A stretch of DNA of 64,000 bases from CAVOJV01 sp963696325 (GTDB taxonomy: Bacteria > Pseudomonadota > Gammaproteobacteria > Competibacterales > Competibacteraceae): positions 31,484 through 95,483 of the forward strand of contig CAVOJV010000061.1 in NCBI GenBank assembly GCA_963696325.1, in the 5' to 3' direction. The translations under genes and the position numbers were made by a program. The first letter of the stretch is position 1. Every line of letters begins with the position of its first letter. Of this stretch, positions 9,568 to 18,713 are shown piece after piece. Under the pieces are notes generated by a model. That model was given only the letters and a program-made list of their open reading frames with translations, did not search any database and was not told the DNA's origin.

Positions 9568-12075
9568 ATGAAAAAAACCATCAAGGGTTCTGCCGCAAGC
9601 CTAGGTAGAATCGCTAAGCGGCAGAGGACATATAAAGCGCTGCAGGAAAGCGAAATGCGCTACCACACCTTATTCGACCAGTCGCCGGATGGCATACTGG
9701 TTATCAATCCCGCTACCATGCTGCCGCTGGAGTTTAACGACGCGGCCTGCCGGCAACTCGGCTACACGCGCGACGAGTTCGCCCGGTTGCGCATTTCCGA
9801 TTACGAAGCCGTTGAGCGGCCAGAGGAAACACGCGCGCGCATCGAAAAGCTCTTGCGAGACGGGCAAGATTGCTTTGAAACTCAACACCGCACCAAGTCA
9901 GGCGATGGCCGGGATGTGCTGGTGAGCGTGCAGAAGCTGGTATTGGATAACCAGCCAGTTTTGCACTGTGTTTTTCGCGACATCACCGAACGCAAGCGGG
10001 CGGAAACAGCTATCCATTTGAATGAGGCCCGCCTGAATTCTTTGCTCGACTTGAGCCAGCAGGCGTCCGGCCTGGCAGAGCGCGACATCATCCAATTCGG
10101 CTTGGAGGAAGCGGTCAAGCTGACGCACAGCCAGATCGGGTATTTTCACTTCGTGAACGAAGACCAGGATACCATCCAGCTTTTTACCTGGTCACGGGAA
10201 ACGCTCAAGCTTTGCAACGCGGCGGTCGATAACCACTATCCCATTGCCCAAGCGGGTGTCTGGGCGGATTGCGCGCGCTTGCGCAAGCCGGTTATCCACA
10301 ATGATTACCAGAACCTCCCTGACAAACAAGGCTATCCGGAGGGGCATTCGCATGTGCTCCGCCACATGAGCGTCCCCGTACTGGATCAGGATAAAGTGAG
10401 GATAATCATCGGCGTGGGAAACAAGGATACCGGCTATGACGATGCGGATGTGCGTCAGTTAATATTGACCGCCAACGAAGTGTGGAAGATCGTTCGCCGC
10501 CATCGCGCAGAGGAGCAGTTGAAGATCAGCGCGGCCAGGCTAAAGAAAGCCGAAAGCATTGCCCACCTGGGTAACTGGGACTATGACCTCGCCCACGATA
10601 CGTTCAGTTGTTCCGACGAGGTCTATCGAATTTTCGGATGCCAGCCCCAGGAATTCATCCCAACCCATAAGGAATTTCTGAACTATGTTCACCCTGAAGA
10701 CCGAGCGCGTGTCCAGCAAGCGATAGACAGCGCCTTACATCGTAACCGGCCTTACAATATCGATTATCGCATCGTTACGGTGGATGGGCGCGATTGTTCC
10801 GTTCATGCCCAGGCAGAGGTCACCGTTGACGCCGGGGGGAACCCCGTGCGCGTGCTGGGCACATTGCAGGACGTCACCGGGCGCAAACAGTTGGAGGCGC
10901 AGTATCTGCGCGCGCAGCGCATGGAAAGTATTGGCTTGCTAGCCGGCGGCATCGCGCATGACCTCAACAATGTGCTTGCTCCTATCCTGATGGCTGTGGA
11001 CCTGCTGCGCGAGGGCACGCTGGATGCCGAGCTTCAAAAAATAATCGACATCATCGATGGGAGCGCTCAACGGGGATCGAACATCATCAGGCAAGTCCTG
11101 ACCTTTGCGCGTGGCGTGCAAGGCGAGCGCATGGCGGTGCAGTCCAGGCATCTGATCAAGGAAACGGCCGCGATAGCACGGGAAACTTTTCCCAAGAACA
11201 TCCAGATCGATATTAAAACGCCGAGCGATCTTTGGGCGGTAACCGGTGATCCAACCCAACTGCAGCAAGTTTTATTAAACCTGTTCGTCAATGCCCGCGA
11301 TGCCATGCCTGACGGCGGCAGGCTTACGCTGGGCGCACGTAACTTTCAGGTAAACGAAAGCTCTGCGGCCCTGAAACCGTCTGCCAAACCGGGCAACTAC
11401 ATCGTACTGCAAGTGAGCGACACGGGCACCGGCATTCCAGCGGAGCTAATCGACCGGATTTTCGAACCCTTCTTCACCACCAAGGAACAGGGCAAGGGGA
11501 CGGGCCTGGGTCTGTCCACCGTGCTTGGCATTGTGCGCAGCCATGGCGGGTTCGTGAAGGTGGCAAGCCCCCCGGGCGCTGGTTCAACTTTTGAGATTTA
11601 CTTGCCCGCCACCACCGTGGAGGAGGCCAAGGAACCCACCAAGGAAGCGGCATTGCCGCACGGTAAGGGAGAGCAGATCCTGGTCGTGGACGACGAAGCT
11701 TCAGTCCGCCAAATCACCGAGGAAATTCTTCGGAAAAACGGTTATAGGGTATTGATAGCGGTGGACGGAAACGACGCTATCGCTTTATTCACCGAACATG
11801 AAAAGAGCATCGATCTGATTATCACGGATATCATGATGCCACTCCTGGACGGTATGGCCCTGACGCGCGCGCTGCGCAAGCTGTCTCCTTCGCTGAAAAT
11901 AATTGCGTCAACGGGTTTGGCTTTCGGAACGACAGAATCCAACAAAAAAAAGGAACTGGAAAAGCTCGGGGTCAGCATTTTTCTCACCAAGCCCTATAAG
12001 GCTGAAACCCTCTTGAAGGCTGTTCATGAAGCCTTATCCAGCGACGCTCAGCGCAGTCTGATATCCGTTCTTTAA
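9568..12075 (+). CDS. Hybrid PAS/GAF/PAS sensor histidine kinase with receiver domain
   Basis: An 835-residue protein without membrane segments, so probably a cytoplasmic sensor. In order: PAS (about residues 30-145, starting ESEMRYHTLFDQSPDGI), GAF (about 155-310), PAS with PAC (about 325-450), HisKA with the phospho-accepting histidine in GGIAHDLNNVLAP (residue about 464), HATPase (about 555-690, with N box NLFVNARDAMPDG and G boxes DTGTGIP and GKGTGLGLS), and a C-terminal receiver (about 705-825) starting LVVDDEAS with the acceptor aspartate in IITDIMMP. This layout fits internal phosphorelay. Neighbours do not reveal the signal. Confidence 0.92.
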   Translation: MKKTIKGSAASLGRIAKRQRTYKALQESEMRYHTLFDQSPDGILVINPATMLPLEFNDAACRQLGYTRDEFARLRISDYEAVERPEETRARIEKLLRDGQDCFETQHRTKSGDGRDVLVSVQKLVLDNQPVLHCVFRDITERKRAETAIHLNEARLNSLLDLSQQASGLAERDIIQFGLEEAVKLTHSQIGYFHFVNEDQDTIQLFTWSRETLKLCNAAVDNHYPIAQAGVWADCARLRKPVIHNDYQNLPDKQGYPEGHSHVLRHMSVPVLDQDKVRIIIGVGNKDTGYDDADVRQLILTANEVWKIVRRHRAEEQLKISAARLKKAESIAHLGNWDYDLAHDTFSCSDEVYRIFGCQPQEFIPTHKEFLNYVHPEDRARVQQAIDSALHRNRPYNIDYRIVTVDGRDCSVHAQAEVTVDAGGNPVRVLGTLQDVTGRKQLEAQYLRAQRMESIGLLAGGIAHDLNNVLAPILMAVDLLREGTLDAELQKIIDIIDGSAQRGSNIIRQVLTFARGVQGERMAVQSRHLIKETAAIARETFPKNIQIDIKTPSDLWAVTGDPTQLQQVLLNLFVNARDAMPDGGRLTLGARNFQVNESSAALKPSAKPGNYIVLQVSDTGTGIPAELIDRIFEPFFTTKEQGKGTGLGLSTVLGIVRSHGGFVKVASPPGAGSTFEIYLPATTVEEAKEPTKEAALPHGKGEQILVVDDEASVRQITEEILRKNGYRVLIAVDGNDAIALFTEHEKSIDLIITDIMMPLLDGMALTRALRKLSPSLKIIASTGLAFGTTESNKKKELEKLGVSIFLTKPYKAETLLKAVHEALSSDAQRSLISVL

Positions 12076-12118
12076 GGGTATTTCAGTGCGGGTTGGTAAT
12101 TCGGCTGCGTCCGACCGC

Positions 12119-13030
12119 TTAGAGGGATTTGCCCAGCGCCCATCGGGGCGTCCTCACGGTGATTATGGCTACGCCAGCAATGGTCATGGTGCCGCCCAGC
12201 ACGAGCTTCCAGGTCAGCGCGTCACCCCACAGAGTGACGCCGAACCCCACGGCCAGCACCGGGGTGAGCAGCATGAAGGGTGCTGTCACGCTGACTGGAT
12301 AACGGCCCAGCAGGTAATACATGATGCCATGCCCCACCAGGGAGGCACCCACGGCGGAATAGACGGGCGCCCCGAAATCCAGCCAGGTGGCCGCGTGTAG
12401 CGCCGCCCCCTGGCCAGTTTCCAGGAGCAGCGATAAACCCAACAGACATGGGGTGGCGATCAGCGCAATCCATGCCTGCAAAGTAAATACGCCAACCCCT
12501 TGCAACTGGCGCATGAAGATCGTCGCGACAGCCATGGCCATGGCCGCGCCGATGATCAGTAGCAACGCATTCAGGTGCAGGAAAACCATGGGGTCGAAGC
12601 CGATCACCAGCACGCCACTGAAGGCCGCGGCAATCCCCAGGAGGTGTCGCCGCCCCATGGTCTCGCCCAGCACCAGCACGGCCAGCAGCGCCGAGAAAGG
12701 CACGTAAAGCTGAGCTGCGATGGCGATGGAGGCAATATCGCCGGCGGCAGCGAGGCCGGCGAATATCAAACTGAAGTGCAGCACGCCCAGTACAAACCCA
12801 ACCTGGATCACCTGGCGCATCTGTCCCGGCACCCAGCGCAGGAATGGAAACAGCAGGAGTAACAGCATGCCAAAGCGCAGGGTGGTAAACAGTAGCGGCG
12901 GGAAGTGCGTCACGCCAGCCTTGCCAGCGATGAAGTTGAAAGCCCATGCCGTATTAGCGAGCAGGGCCAGGAGCAAATCAGGAGGGTTCATGGAAAAATC
13001 TGTGAAAGTCATGGCAAGGATCCGCAGCAT
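12119..13030 (-). CDS. EamA/DMT-family permease
   Basis: About 300 residues with ten predicted hydrophobic helices in two EamA halves, as in drug/metabolite transporters (RhaT/YdcZ type) that export small molecules or amino-acid derivatives. The first helix starts NPPDLLLALLANTAWAFNFIAGKAG, and the second half ends with LGGTMTIAGVAIITVRTP. Several ATG codons compete (at 13030, 13012 and 12991); none has a strong ribosome site, and the one at 12991 starts just before the first helix. It is isolated on the minus strand between plus-strand genes. The substrate is unknown. Confidence 0.85.
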   Translation of the reverse strand: MLRILAMTFTDFSMNPPDLLLALLANTAWAFNFIAGKAGVTHFPPLLFTTLRFGMLLLLLFPFLRWVPGQMRQVIQVGFVLGVLHFSLIFAGLAAAGDIASIAIAAQLYVPFSALLAVLVLGETMGRRHLLGIAAAFSGVLVIGFDPMVFLHLNALLLIIGAAMAMAVATIFMRQLQGVGVFTLQAWIALIATPCLLGLSLLLETGQGAALHAATWLDFGAPVYSAVGASLVGHGIMYYLLGRYPVSVTAPFMLLTPVLAVGFGVTLWGDALTWKLVLGGTMTIAGVAIITVRTPRWALGKSL

Positions 13031-13132
13031 AGCACTTTACGGATAATTTTCAGAGCTGAAAGCGGCTGGCTTCAGAGCAATCATGCTACGCGCTGGCACC
13101 AATACCGTCACTGCCACAAACTGCAACTTAAA

Positions 13133-13148
13133 TGTTCCACGTGGAACA
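13133..13148. promoter_or_regulatory. parS-like ParB-binding site, copy 1
   Basis: TGTTCCACGTGGAACA is a perfect 16-bp palindrome, one base from the chromosomal parS consensus TGTTNCACGTGAAACA and of the type found in pseudomonads. It lies in the intergenic region upstream of glyQ. A second site lies 3.2 kb away. Confidence 0.8.
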
Positions 13149-13325
13149 TTTTATTTTGGTTTCACAATCCCTGGGCCGCTTCGAGGTCCGGCTCAGAGGC
13201 GGTTACCAAAGTCGCTTTTAAGAAATTTGAGTGAATCCACTTAGGCGTCCAGATATACTTGCCCGCTGATTAGCATTAGCTATAGGCAGGCGTGCGGGGA
13301 CCCGCACCACAATTCGGAGGCGCTT

Positions 13326-14240
13326 GTGCGCGACGTATCGACATTTCAGGGGCTGATTCTAGCCCTGCAAGAATATTGGGCTGAACAGGGCTGTGTACTG
13401 CTGCAACCCTATGATATGGAGGTGGGGGCCGGAACCTTCCACCCCGCCACGTTCCTGCGTTCGATTGGGCCTGAACCTTGGAGCGCCGCCTATGTTCAGC
13501 CTTCCCGCCGCCCTACCGACGGCCGTTACGGCGACAACCCCAATCGCCTGCAACATTACTATCAGTTTCAGGTGGTCATCAAGCCCTCGCCCCTGGACCT
13601 TCAGGATCTCTATCTGGGCTCCCTCAAATACTTGGGGATAGACCCACTGGTGCATGACATCCGTTTTGTAGAGGACAACTGGGAATCACCCACCCTGGGG
13701 GCTTGGGGGCTGGGCTGGGAGATCTGGCTGAATGGCATGGAAGTCACCCAGTTCACGTATTTCCAACAAGCTGGCGGTCTCGACTGCAAACCGGTGACCG
13801 GTGAACTGACCTACGGTCTGGAGCGCATCGCCATGTATTTGCAGGGCGTGGAAAGTGTGTACGACCTGATATGGACCGACGGTCCACTGGGCAAAGTCAC
13901 CTATGGCGATGTGTTTCATCAGAATGAGGTGGAGATGTCTACCTACAACTTTGAGCAGGCCGACGTCGGCTCCTTATTTGCCTGGTTCGATACTTGCGCG
14001 GCGGAGAGCCAGCGTCTGATCGAGTGTGGCCTCCCCCTGCCGGCCTATGAAATGACACTGAAAGCCTCCCACACATTCAACCTGCTGGATGCGCGCAAGG
14101 CCATCTCGGTAACGGAGCGGCAACGCTACATCCTGCGGGTACGCGCTCTGGCGCGGACGGTGGCGCAAGCCTATTTCGATGCCCGTAAGGCCCTGGGGTT
14201 CCCGCTGTGTCACCCGGCGCGGGAGGCTATCCATGGCTAA
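13326..14240 (+). CDS. glyQ: Glycyl-tRNA synthetase alpha subunit
   Basis: A 304-residue catalytic subunit of the tetrameric bacterial glycyl-tRNA synthetase, which joins glycine to tRNA-Gly. The start is a GTG at 13326 with GGAGG upstream. Conserved stretches include FQGLILALQEYWAEQGC, the catalytic-core PSRRPTDGRYGDNPNRLQ, WELGWEIW-like GLGWEIWLNGMEVTQFTYFQQ and NFEQAD. The stop overlaps the glyS start by 8 bases, so the two subunits are translationally coupled. Confidence 0.97.
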   Translation: MRDVSTFQGLILALQEYWAEQGCVLLQPYDMEVGAGTFHPATFLRSIGPEPWSAAYVQPSRRPTDGRYGDNPNRLQHYYQFQVVIKPSPLDLQDLYLGSLKYLGIDPLVHDIRFVEDNWESPTLGAWGLGWEIWLNGMEVTQFTYFQQAGGLDCKPVTGELTYGLERIAMYLQGVESVYDLIWTDGPLGKVTYGDVFHQNEVEMSTYNFEQADVGSLFAWFDTCAAESQRLIECGLPLPAYEMTLKASHTFNLLDARKAISVTERQRYILRVRALARTVAQAYFDARKALGFPLCHPAREAIHG

Positions 14241-16308
14241 GGCGCGTGATCTATTGATCGAGATTGGCACCGAGGAATTACCCCCCAAGTCGCTGGATAC
14301 GCTGGCCAAGGATTTCGAACAGGGTATCCGGGATGGGTTAGCGAAAGCGGGGTTAACGAGCGGTGCTATCCACCGCTATGCCACACCCAGGCGCCTGGCT
14401 GTGTTGATTCGCGACCTGCCCGCGCAGCAACCCGACCGTCGCCGGGAGCGGCGCGGCCCCGCGCTCAGTGCTGCCTATGATCAGGATGGCAAGCCTACCA
14501 AGGCGGTCATAGGGTTTGCCTGTTCCTGCGGGGTAGAGGTTGCGGAATTACAAACCTTGACGACCGACAAGGGCGCCTGGCTGATTCAGCTTAGTCTGGA
14601 GCCCGGCGCGACCACGGTGGAGCTGATCCCCGCCATAGTCGAGACAACCCTGAACAAGCTGCCTATCCCCAAACGCATGCGCTGGGCGGATCGCGACGAT
14701 GAATTCGTGCGGCCGGTTCACTGGTTGGTGCTGTTGTTTGGCGATGAGGTAATCCCTGCCACCATTCTGGGGGTTGCAGCCGGCCGTGAGACCCGCGGCC
14801 ATCGCTTCCATCATCCGGGCCCGCTCGCTATCATCGAACCGGCCACCTATGCGGATTTGCTGGAGACAAAAGGGAAGGTGATTGCCGATTTCAACATCCG
14901 GCGGGCAGCCATCCGTACCCAGGCCGAAGCGGCTGCGGCAACCACCGGGGGGCAGGCCGTCATTGACCCCGGTCTGCTGGATGAGGTTACGGCGCTAGTG
15001 GAATGGCCGGTGGCTTTGCTGGGTAATTTCGAGCGGCGTTTCCTGGAGGTACCCGCCGAGGCATTGATTACTACGATGCAGGATAATCAGAAATATTTCC
15101 CCGTGGTGGATACGGCGGATCATCTGATGCCTCACTTCATCACCATCGCCAATTTGGAGAGCAAGGATCCTCGTCAGGTCAAGGCCGGGAACGAACGGGT
15201 CATTCGAGCACGCTTCAGTGACGCGGAGTTTTTCTGGCTACAGGACCGCAAACAAACACTAGCCAGTCGCCTGGAAGCCCTCAAGACGGTGGTTTTCCAG
15301 CAACGCCTGGGCAGTCTGCATGACAAGAGCTGGCGGGTCGCCGCCCTGGCCCGTTCCATCGCCGAGCGTAGCGACGCCAATCCTGAGTGGGCAGCGCGGG
15401 CGGCGACACTGGCCAAGTGCGATTTGCTCACCCAGATGGTCCAGGAATTTCCGGAGTTGCAGGGCATCATGGGGAGCTATTACGCGCGCCATGACGGTGA
15501 AGCGGAGGAAGTCGCCTATGCCTTGGAAGCGCAGTATCGCCCCCGTTTCGCGGGTGATGAACTGCCGCGCACCCCCACCGGGAGAGTTATCGCCCTGGCC
15601 GATCGCCTGGATACCCTGGTTGGTATCTTCGCCATCGGCGAACCCCCTTCCGGCAATAAGGATCCCTTTGCGCTGCGCCGCGCTGCCTTGGGTGTGATCC
15701 GCCTCTTCATCGAAGGCCGGATCGATCTGGATCTGGAAGAATTGCTGCAACAAGCGGCCAATCGCTTTGCCCCGGTCCTCAGGGCTGATGCTACGGTGGA
15801 AGCCGTATTCGACTTCATCATGGAGCGGTTGCGGGGGCATTATCTGGAACAGGGGTTCCGCCCCGATACCTTTGAGGCCGTGCTTAACTGCCGCCCCACC
15901 CGTCCCCTCGATTTCGATCGGCGTATCCGTGCCCTAGCGGAGTTCCGTAAACTCCCCGAGGCAGACAGCCTGGCCGCGGCTAACAAGCGCATTCGCAATA
16001 TCCTCAAGAAGGTGGAAGGCACCCTGCCGTTTGAAGTGCGTACTGAACTGCTCAAGGAAGATGCTGAACAGGCGCTGGCTGGCCGTCTGGCTGAACTGTC
16101 TTCCGAGGTCATTCCCCTCATGGAAGCGGGCCTGTATGACGGAGCGCTGACCCGCCTCGCGGCGTTACGGGCACCCGTTGATGGTTTTTTCGATCAGGTC
16201 ATGGTCATGGTGGACGATATCAATTTACGCAGTAACCGGATTGCCTTGCTCAATGAACTGGGCAGCCTGTTTTTGCGGATAGCCGACTTTTCCCAACTGC
16301 AGGACTGA
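14233..16308 (+). CDS. glyS: Glycyl-tRNA synthetase beta subunit
   Basis: A 691-residue beta subunit that binds tRNA-Gly. The start is the ATG at 14233, inside the end of glyQ, preceded by GGGAGG. It begins ARDLLIEIGTEELPPKSL, a hallmark of GlyS, and contains ITTMQDNQKYFPV, the HD-like region with ADRLDTLVGIF and GNKDPFALRR, and a C-terminal anticodon-binding domain (LRAPVDGFFDQVMVM). Length matches E. coli GlyS. Confidence 0.97.
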   Translation: MAKARDLLIEIGTEELPPKSLDTLAKDFEQGIRDGLAKAGLTSGAIHRYATPRRLAVLIRDLPAQQPDRRRERRGPALSAAYDQDGKPTKAVIGFACSCGVEVAELQTLTTDKGAWLIQLSLEPGATTVELIPAIVETTLNKLPIPKRMRWADRDDEFVRPVHWLVLLFGDEVIPATILGVAAGRETRGHRFHHPGPLAIIEPATYADLLETKGKVIADFNIRRAAIRTQAEAAAATTGGQAVIDPGLLDEVTALVEWPVALLGNFERRFLEVPAEALITTMQDNQKYFPVVDTADHLMPHFITIANLESKDPRQVKAGNERVIRARFSDAEFFWLQDRKQTLASRLEALKTVVFQQRLGSLHDKSWRVAALARSIAERSDANPEWAARAATLAKCDLLTQMVQEFPELQGIMGSYYARHDGEAEEVAYALEAQYRPRFAGDELPRTPTGRVIALADRLDTLVGIFAIGEPPSGNKDPFALRRAALGVIRLFIEGRIDLDLEELLQQAANRFAPVLRADATVEAVFDFIMERLRGHYLEQGFRPDTFEAVLNCRPTRPLDFDRRIRALAEFRKLPEADSLAAANKRIRNILKKVEGTLPFEVRTELLKEDAEQALAGRLAELSSEVIPLMEAGLYDGALTRLAALRAPVDGFFDQVMVMVDDINLRSNRIALLNELGSLFLRIADFSQLQD

Positions 16309-16353
16309 TGATGGATGCACAGCTAACTTGGAACCCAACGTCATGCCTCCTAA

Positions 16354-16369
16354 TGTTCCACGTGAAACA
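16354..16369. promoter_or_regulatory. parS-like ParB-binding site, copy 2
   Basis: TGTTCCACGTGAAACA matches the bacterial parS consensus TGTTNCACGTGAAACA at every defined position. It lies between glyS and gmhB, outside both coding regions. With the copy at 13133 it brackets glyQS and suggests the window lies in the ParB-bound domain near the chromosome origin. Confidence 0.87.
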
Positions 16370-16382
16370 TTCGTAATCCAAT

Positions 16383-16919
16383 ATGAAATTGATCATCCTG
16401 GACCGCGACGGTGTCATTAATGAGGACTCCGATAATTACATCCGATCTCCTGACCAATGGTTACCCATACCCGGTAGTCTCGAAGCCATTGCCCGGTTAA
16501 GCCGTGCTGGTTATCGGGTGGTTGTCGCTACCAATCAGTCAGGCATCGGCCGCGATCTGTTCAGTATAGAGACCCTAAATCAGATCCATGAAAAGATGCA
16601 TCGTTTCGCCCATGAGGCTGGCGGCGCCATTGAAGCGATTTTCTTTTGTCCGGATACCGATAATGCAAATCCTGATCGGAAACCCAATCCCGGTCTGCTG
16701 GAGGATATTGGCCGGCGACTAAGGATCAACCTCAACGGCATCCCGGTCGTGGGCGATAGCCTGCGGGATGTGCAGGCCGCCCAGGCCGTTGGCGCCAGAC
16801 CTATCCTGGTGCGCACCGGCAAAGGCGAGCGTACCCTGGCCGGGAAAAATGACATCGATGGGGTAATGGTGTTCGCGGACCTGGCTACCGTCGCGGACTT
16901 CCTGCTCACCCCACGGTAA
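16383..16919 (+). CDS. gmhB: D-glycero-beta-D-manno-heptose 1,7-bisphosphate 7-phosphatase
   Basis: A 178-residue HAD-superfamily phosphatase that removes the 7-phosphate in the synthesis of ADP-heptose for the lipopolysaccharide inner core. The nucleophile motif reads ILDRDGVINED; motif II is ATNQSGIGR; the metal motif near the end is VVGDSLRDVQAA. The DxDGV-type start and the cysteine/histidine-poor insert, with a FFCPDTDNANPDRKPNPG loop, fit GmhB. Placement between glyS and a PlsC homologue is the same as near the origin in pseudomonads. Confidence 0.9.
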   Translation: MKLIILDRDGVINEDSDNYIRSPDQWLPIPGSLEAIARLSRAGYRVVVATNQSGIGRDLFSIETLNQIHEKMHRFAHEAGGAIEAIFFCPDTDNANPDRKPNPGLLEDIGRRLRINLNGIPVVGDSLRDVQAAQAVGARPILVRTGKGERTLAGKNDIDGVMVFADLATVADFLLTPR

Positions 16920-16936
16920 CTGATCGGGTCCCTATT

Positions 16937-17689
16937 ATGACAACAATGCCGCACGCCAAGGAGTCGAGCACCCTGGTGCTTTTCGTTCGTTCCCTCTTGT
17001 TTTCCACTGGCATGATACTCTCGACGTTGATTGTGGTACCCCTCGTCATGTTGAGCTTCCCCTTTCCATTTGAACAACGCTATCGCGTTTCGCAACGGTG
17101 GAGTCGCTTCAACATGTGGTGGCTTAAGAAAACCTGCGGCATTGACTGTCAAATTAGCGGCCTGGAGCACCTGCCTACGGGGCCTACCATTGTCATCGCC
17201 AAACACCAGTCAGCCTGGGAAACGATGTTCCTTCAGCAGTTGCTACCTCCGCTGGTGTGGGTCGTAAAAAGAGAACTGTTGTGGGTCCCCTTCTTCGGCT
17301 GGGCGCTAGCCATTCTGAACCCGATCACCATCAACCGCGAAGCGGCCAACGCTGCCATCAAGCAAGTGCTGCAACAGGGCAGGGAGCAGGTGAGCAAGGG
17401 GCGTTGGGTGCTGATCTTTCCCGAAGGTACCCGCACTGCCCCCGGCGTCCGTGGTCGCTATGGCGTAGGTGGCGCCATGCTGGCAGCTCATACGGGTTGC
17501 CCGATCCTTCCGGTTGCCCACAATGCCGGTGAATTCTGGCCCCGCCGAGGGTTTCTCAAGCGTCCTGGAACCATTCAGTTGGTATTTGGACCGCTCGTGG
17601 AGAGTAACGGTCGCAAGGCAAAAGCACTGAATGCCCTCGTGGAAGAGTGGATTGAGGGCACCATGCAGCGCATTAGCAACGTAGCTTAA
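16937..17689 (+). CDS. PlsC-type 1-acyl-glycerol-3-phosphate acyltransferase
   Basis: A 250-residue membrane acyltransferase of phospholipid synthesis. One strong hydrophobic segment (about residues 10-38) anchors it in the inner membrane. The catalytic box reads KHQSAWET, a variant of the usual H-x4-D with glutamate in the acidic position. The substrate-binding motif is FPEGTR at about residue 163. It follows gmhB by 17 bp and probably shares its transcript. Pseudomonads have a comparable acyltransferase next to gmhB near the origin. Confidence 0.88.
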   Translation: MTTMPHAKESSTLVLFVRSLLFSTGMILSTLIVVPLVMLSFPFPFEQRYRVSQRWSRFNMWWLKKTCGIDCQISGLEHLPTGPTIVIAKHQSAWETMFLQQLLPPLVWVVKRELLWVPFFGWALAILNPITINREAANAAIKQVLQQGREQVSKGRWVLIFPEGTRTAPGVRGRYGVGGAMLAAHTGCPILPVAHNAGEFWPRRGFLKRPGTIQLVFGPLVESNGRKAKALNALVEEWIEGTMQRISNVA

Positions 17690-17888
17690 ATAGTAAGGAC
17701 TGGTAAGCAGGTTGGAAACCTACACGCTCTACGGGCTTTTCCAAATGCTAGGCATTGGATGTCTGAAAGCGCTTGATAAGTTTCAAAAATCGGAGCGTAC
17801 AAAAGAGGGTACAGGCAACTCGGCTCCCTATACATTGACTAACGTAGACAACTATCCCGACCCCGCAGAGTTTCTGGAGGCTCGCACC

Positions 17889-18290
17889 ATGGTGAGAAGA
17901 TACGGTTCCCGCATACCGGCTAAGCCTAATACGGATAAGCTCGATCAGATCGTCGTCCAGGCCCGGCAAGCCCAGGATGGGCGCAACGAAGGTTACCGGC
18001 AGCAATCCCTTAAAATCCATCCTTGGGTTTGCGGACGCTGCGGGCGCGAGTTCACCCGCGAGAACTTGCGCGAACTCACCGTGCATCATAAGGATCACAA
18101 CCACGACAACAACCCGCCCGACGGCAGCAACTGGGAAAACCTCTGCCTGTATTGCCATGATAACGAGCATGCGCGCTATGAGGAATTTCTGGCCAGCGGC
18201 GGAGCGCCAGACAGCGGCGGGCGCAAACCGGTGGCCACTCATAACCCGTTTGCGAACCTTCAGGATTTACTGAACAACAAGCAACGCTGA
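17889..18290 (+). CDS. yajD: YajD-family HNH nuclease
   Basis: A 133-residue protein resembling E. coli YajD. The core, residues about 42-98, reads HPWVCGRCGREFTREN followed by LTVHHKDHNHDNNPPDGSNW and LCLYCHDNEHARYEE: two CxxC zinc pairs and the HH..N..H nuclease signature. I chose the ATG at 17889 because GGAGG stands 8 bases before it; the frame is open upstream to 17712, but that part resembles nothing in the family. The cellular role of YajD is unknown. Confidence 0.85.
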   Translation: MVRRYGSRIPAKPNTDKLDQIVVQARQAQDGRNEGYRQQSLKIHPWVCGRCGREFTRENLRELTVHHKDHNHDNNPPDGSNWENLCLYCHDNEHARYEEFLASGGAPDSGGRKPVATHNPFANLQDLLNNKQR

Positions 18291-18310
18291 TTCTCGGGAG
18301 GGTATTCAGA

Positions 18311-18499
18311 GTGGAAACCGCGTCAACATGGGAGATTATCCTTGCTGGGGTAGTAGCGCTGCTGGTCATATTATGGTTCAGGCCGGGGATCAAAGCGGCC
18401 TTGGCGCGCAGCCGAACGGCCCCGAAAGATTGGCCGTCCGTGCTTATCCCTCTGGCTGTGGTGGTGCTGTTCGTGCTTTTGCTCATCGCCCTGGTGTAG
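18311..18499 (+). CDS. Small two-helix membrane protein, unknown function
   Basis: A 62-residue frame with a GTG start and GGGAGG upstream, 20 bp after yajD. It has two hydrophobic helices (about residues 7-24 and 43-61) separated by a basic loop (LARSRTAPKDW), so both ends would face the same side of the membrane. No family recognised. The ribosome site and clean helix layout support a real gene. Confidence 0.6.
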   Translation: METASTWEIILAGVVALLVILWFRPGIKAALARSRTAPKDWPSVLIPLAVVVLFVLLLIALV

Positions 18500-18713
18500 G
18501 TGGGGCTCCCCACCAAACACCGCGGAGTCAGGATCGGATACCGCGCAATTATTTGAGGATGGCGGTCACTTGGGAGCCGTCATTCACTGTTGCGAATTTC
18601 CAGCATCTGGAAGACCTCCGGGCTAGGCCCCAGGTAGCCGCTGGGAGACAAGATGAACAACCCGGTGACGCCTACGTAAAACGGGGCCTCCTCGAGGAGA
18701 CTGGCGCACGGTC

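Noticed and set aside
12222..12947. Second minus-strand frame inside the DMT permease
   Set aside because: It is the out-of-frame shadow of the permease gene and lacks hydrophobic helices.
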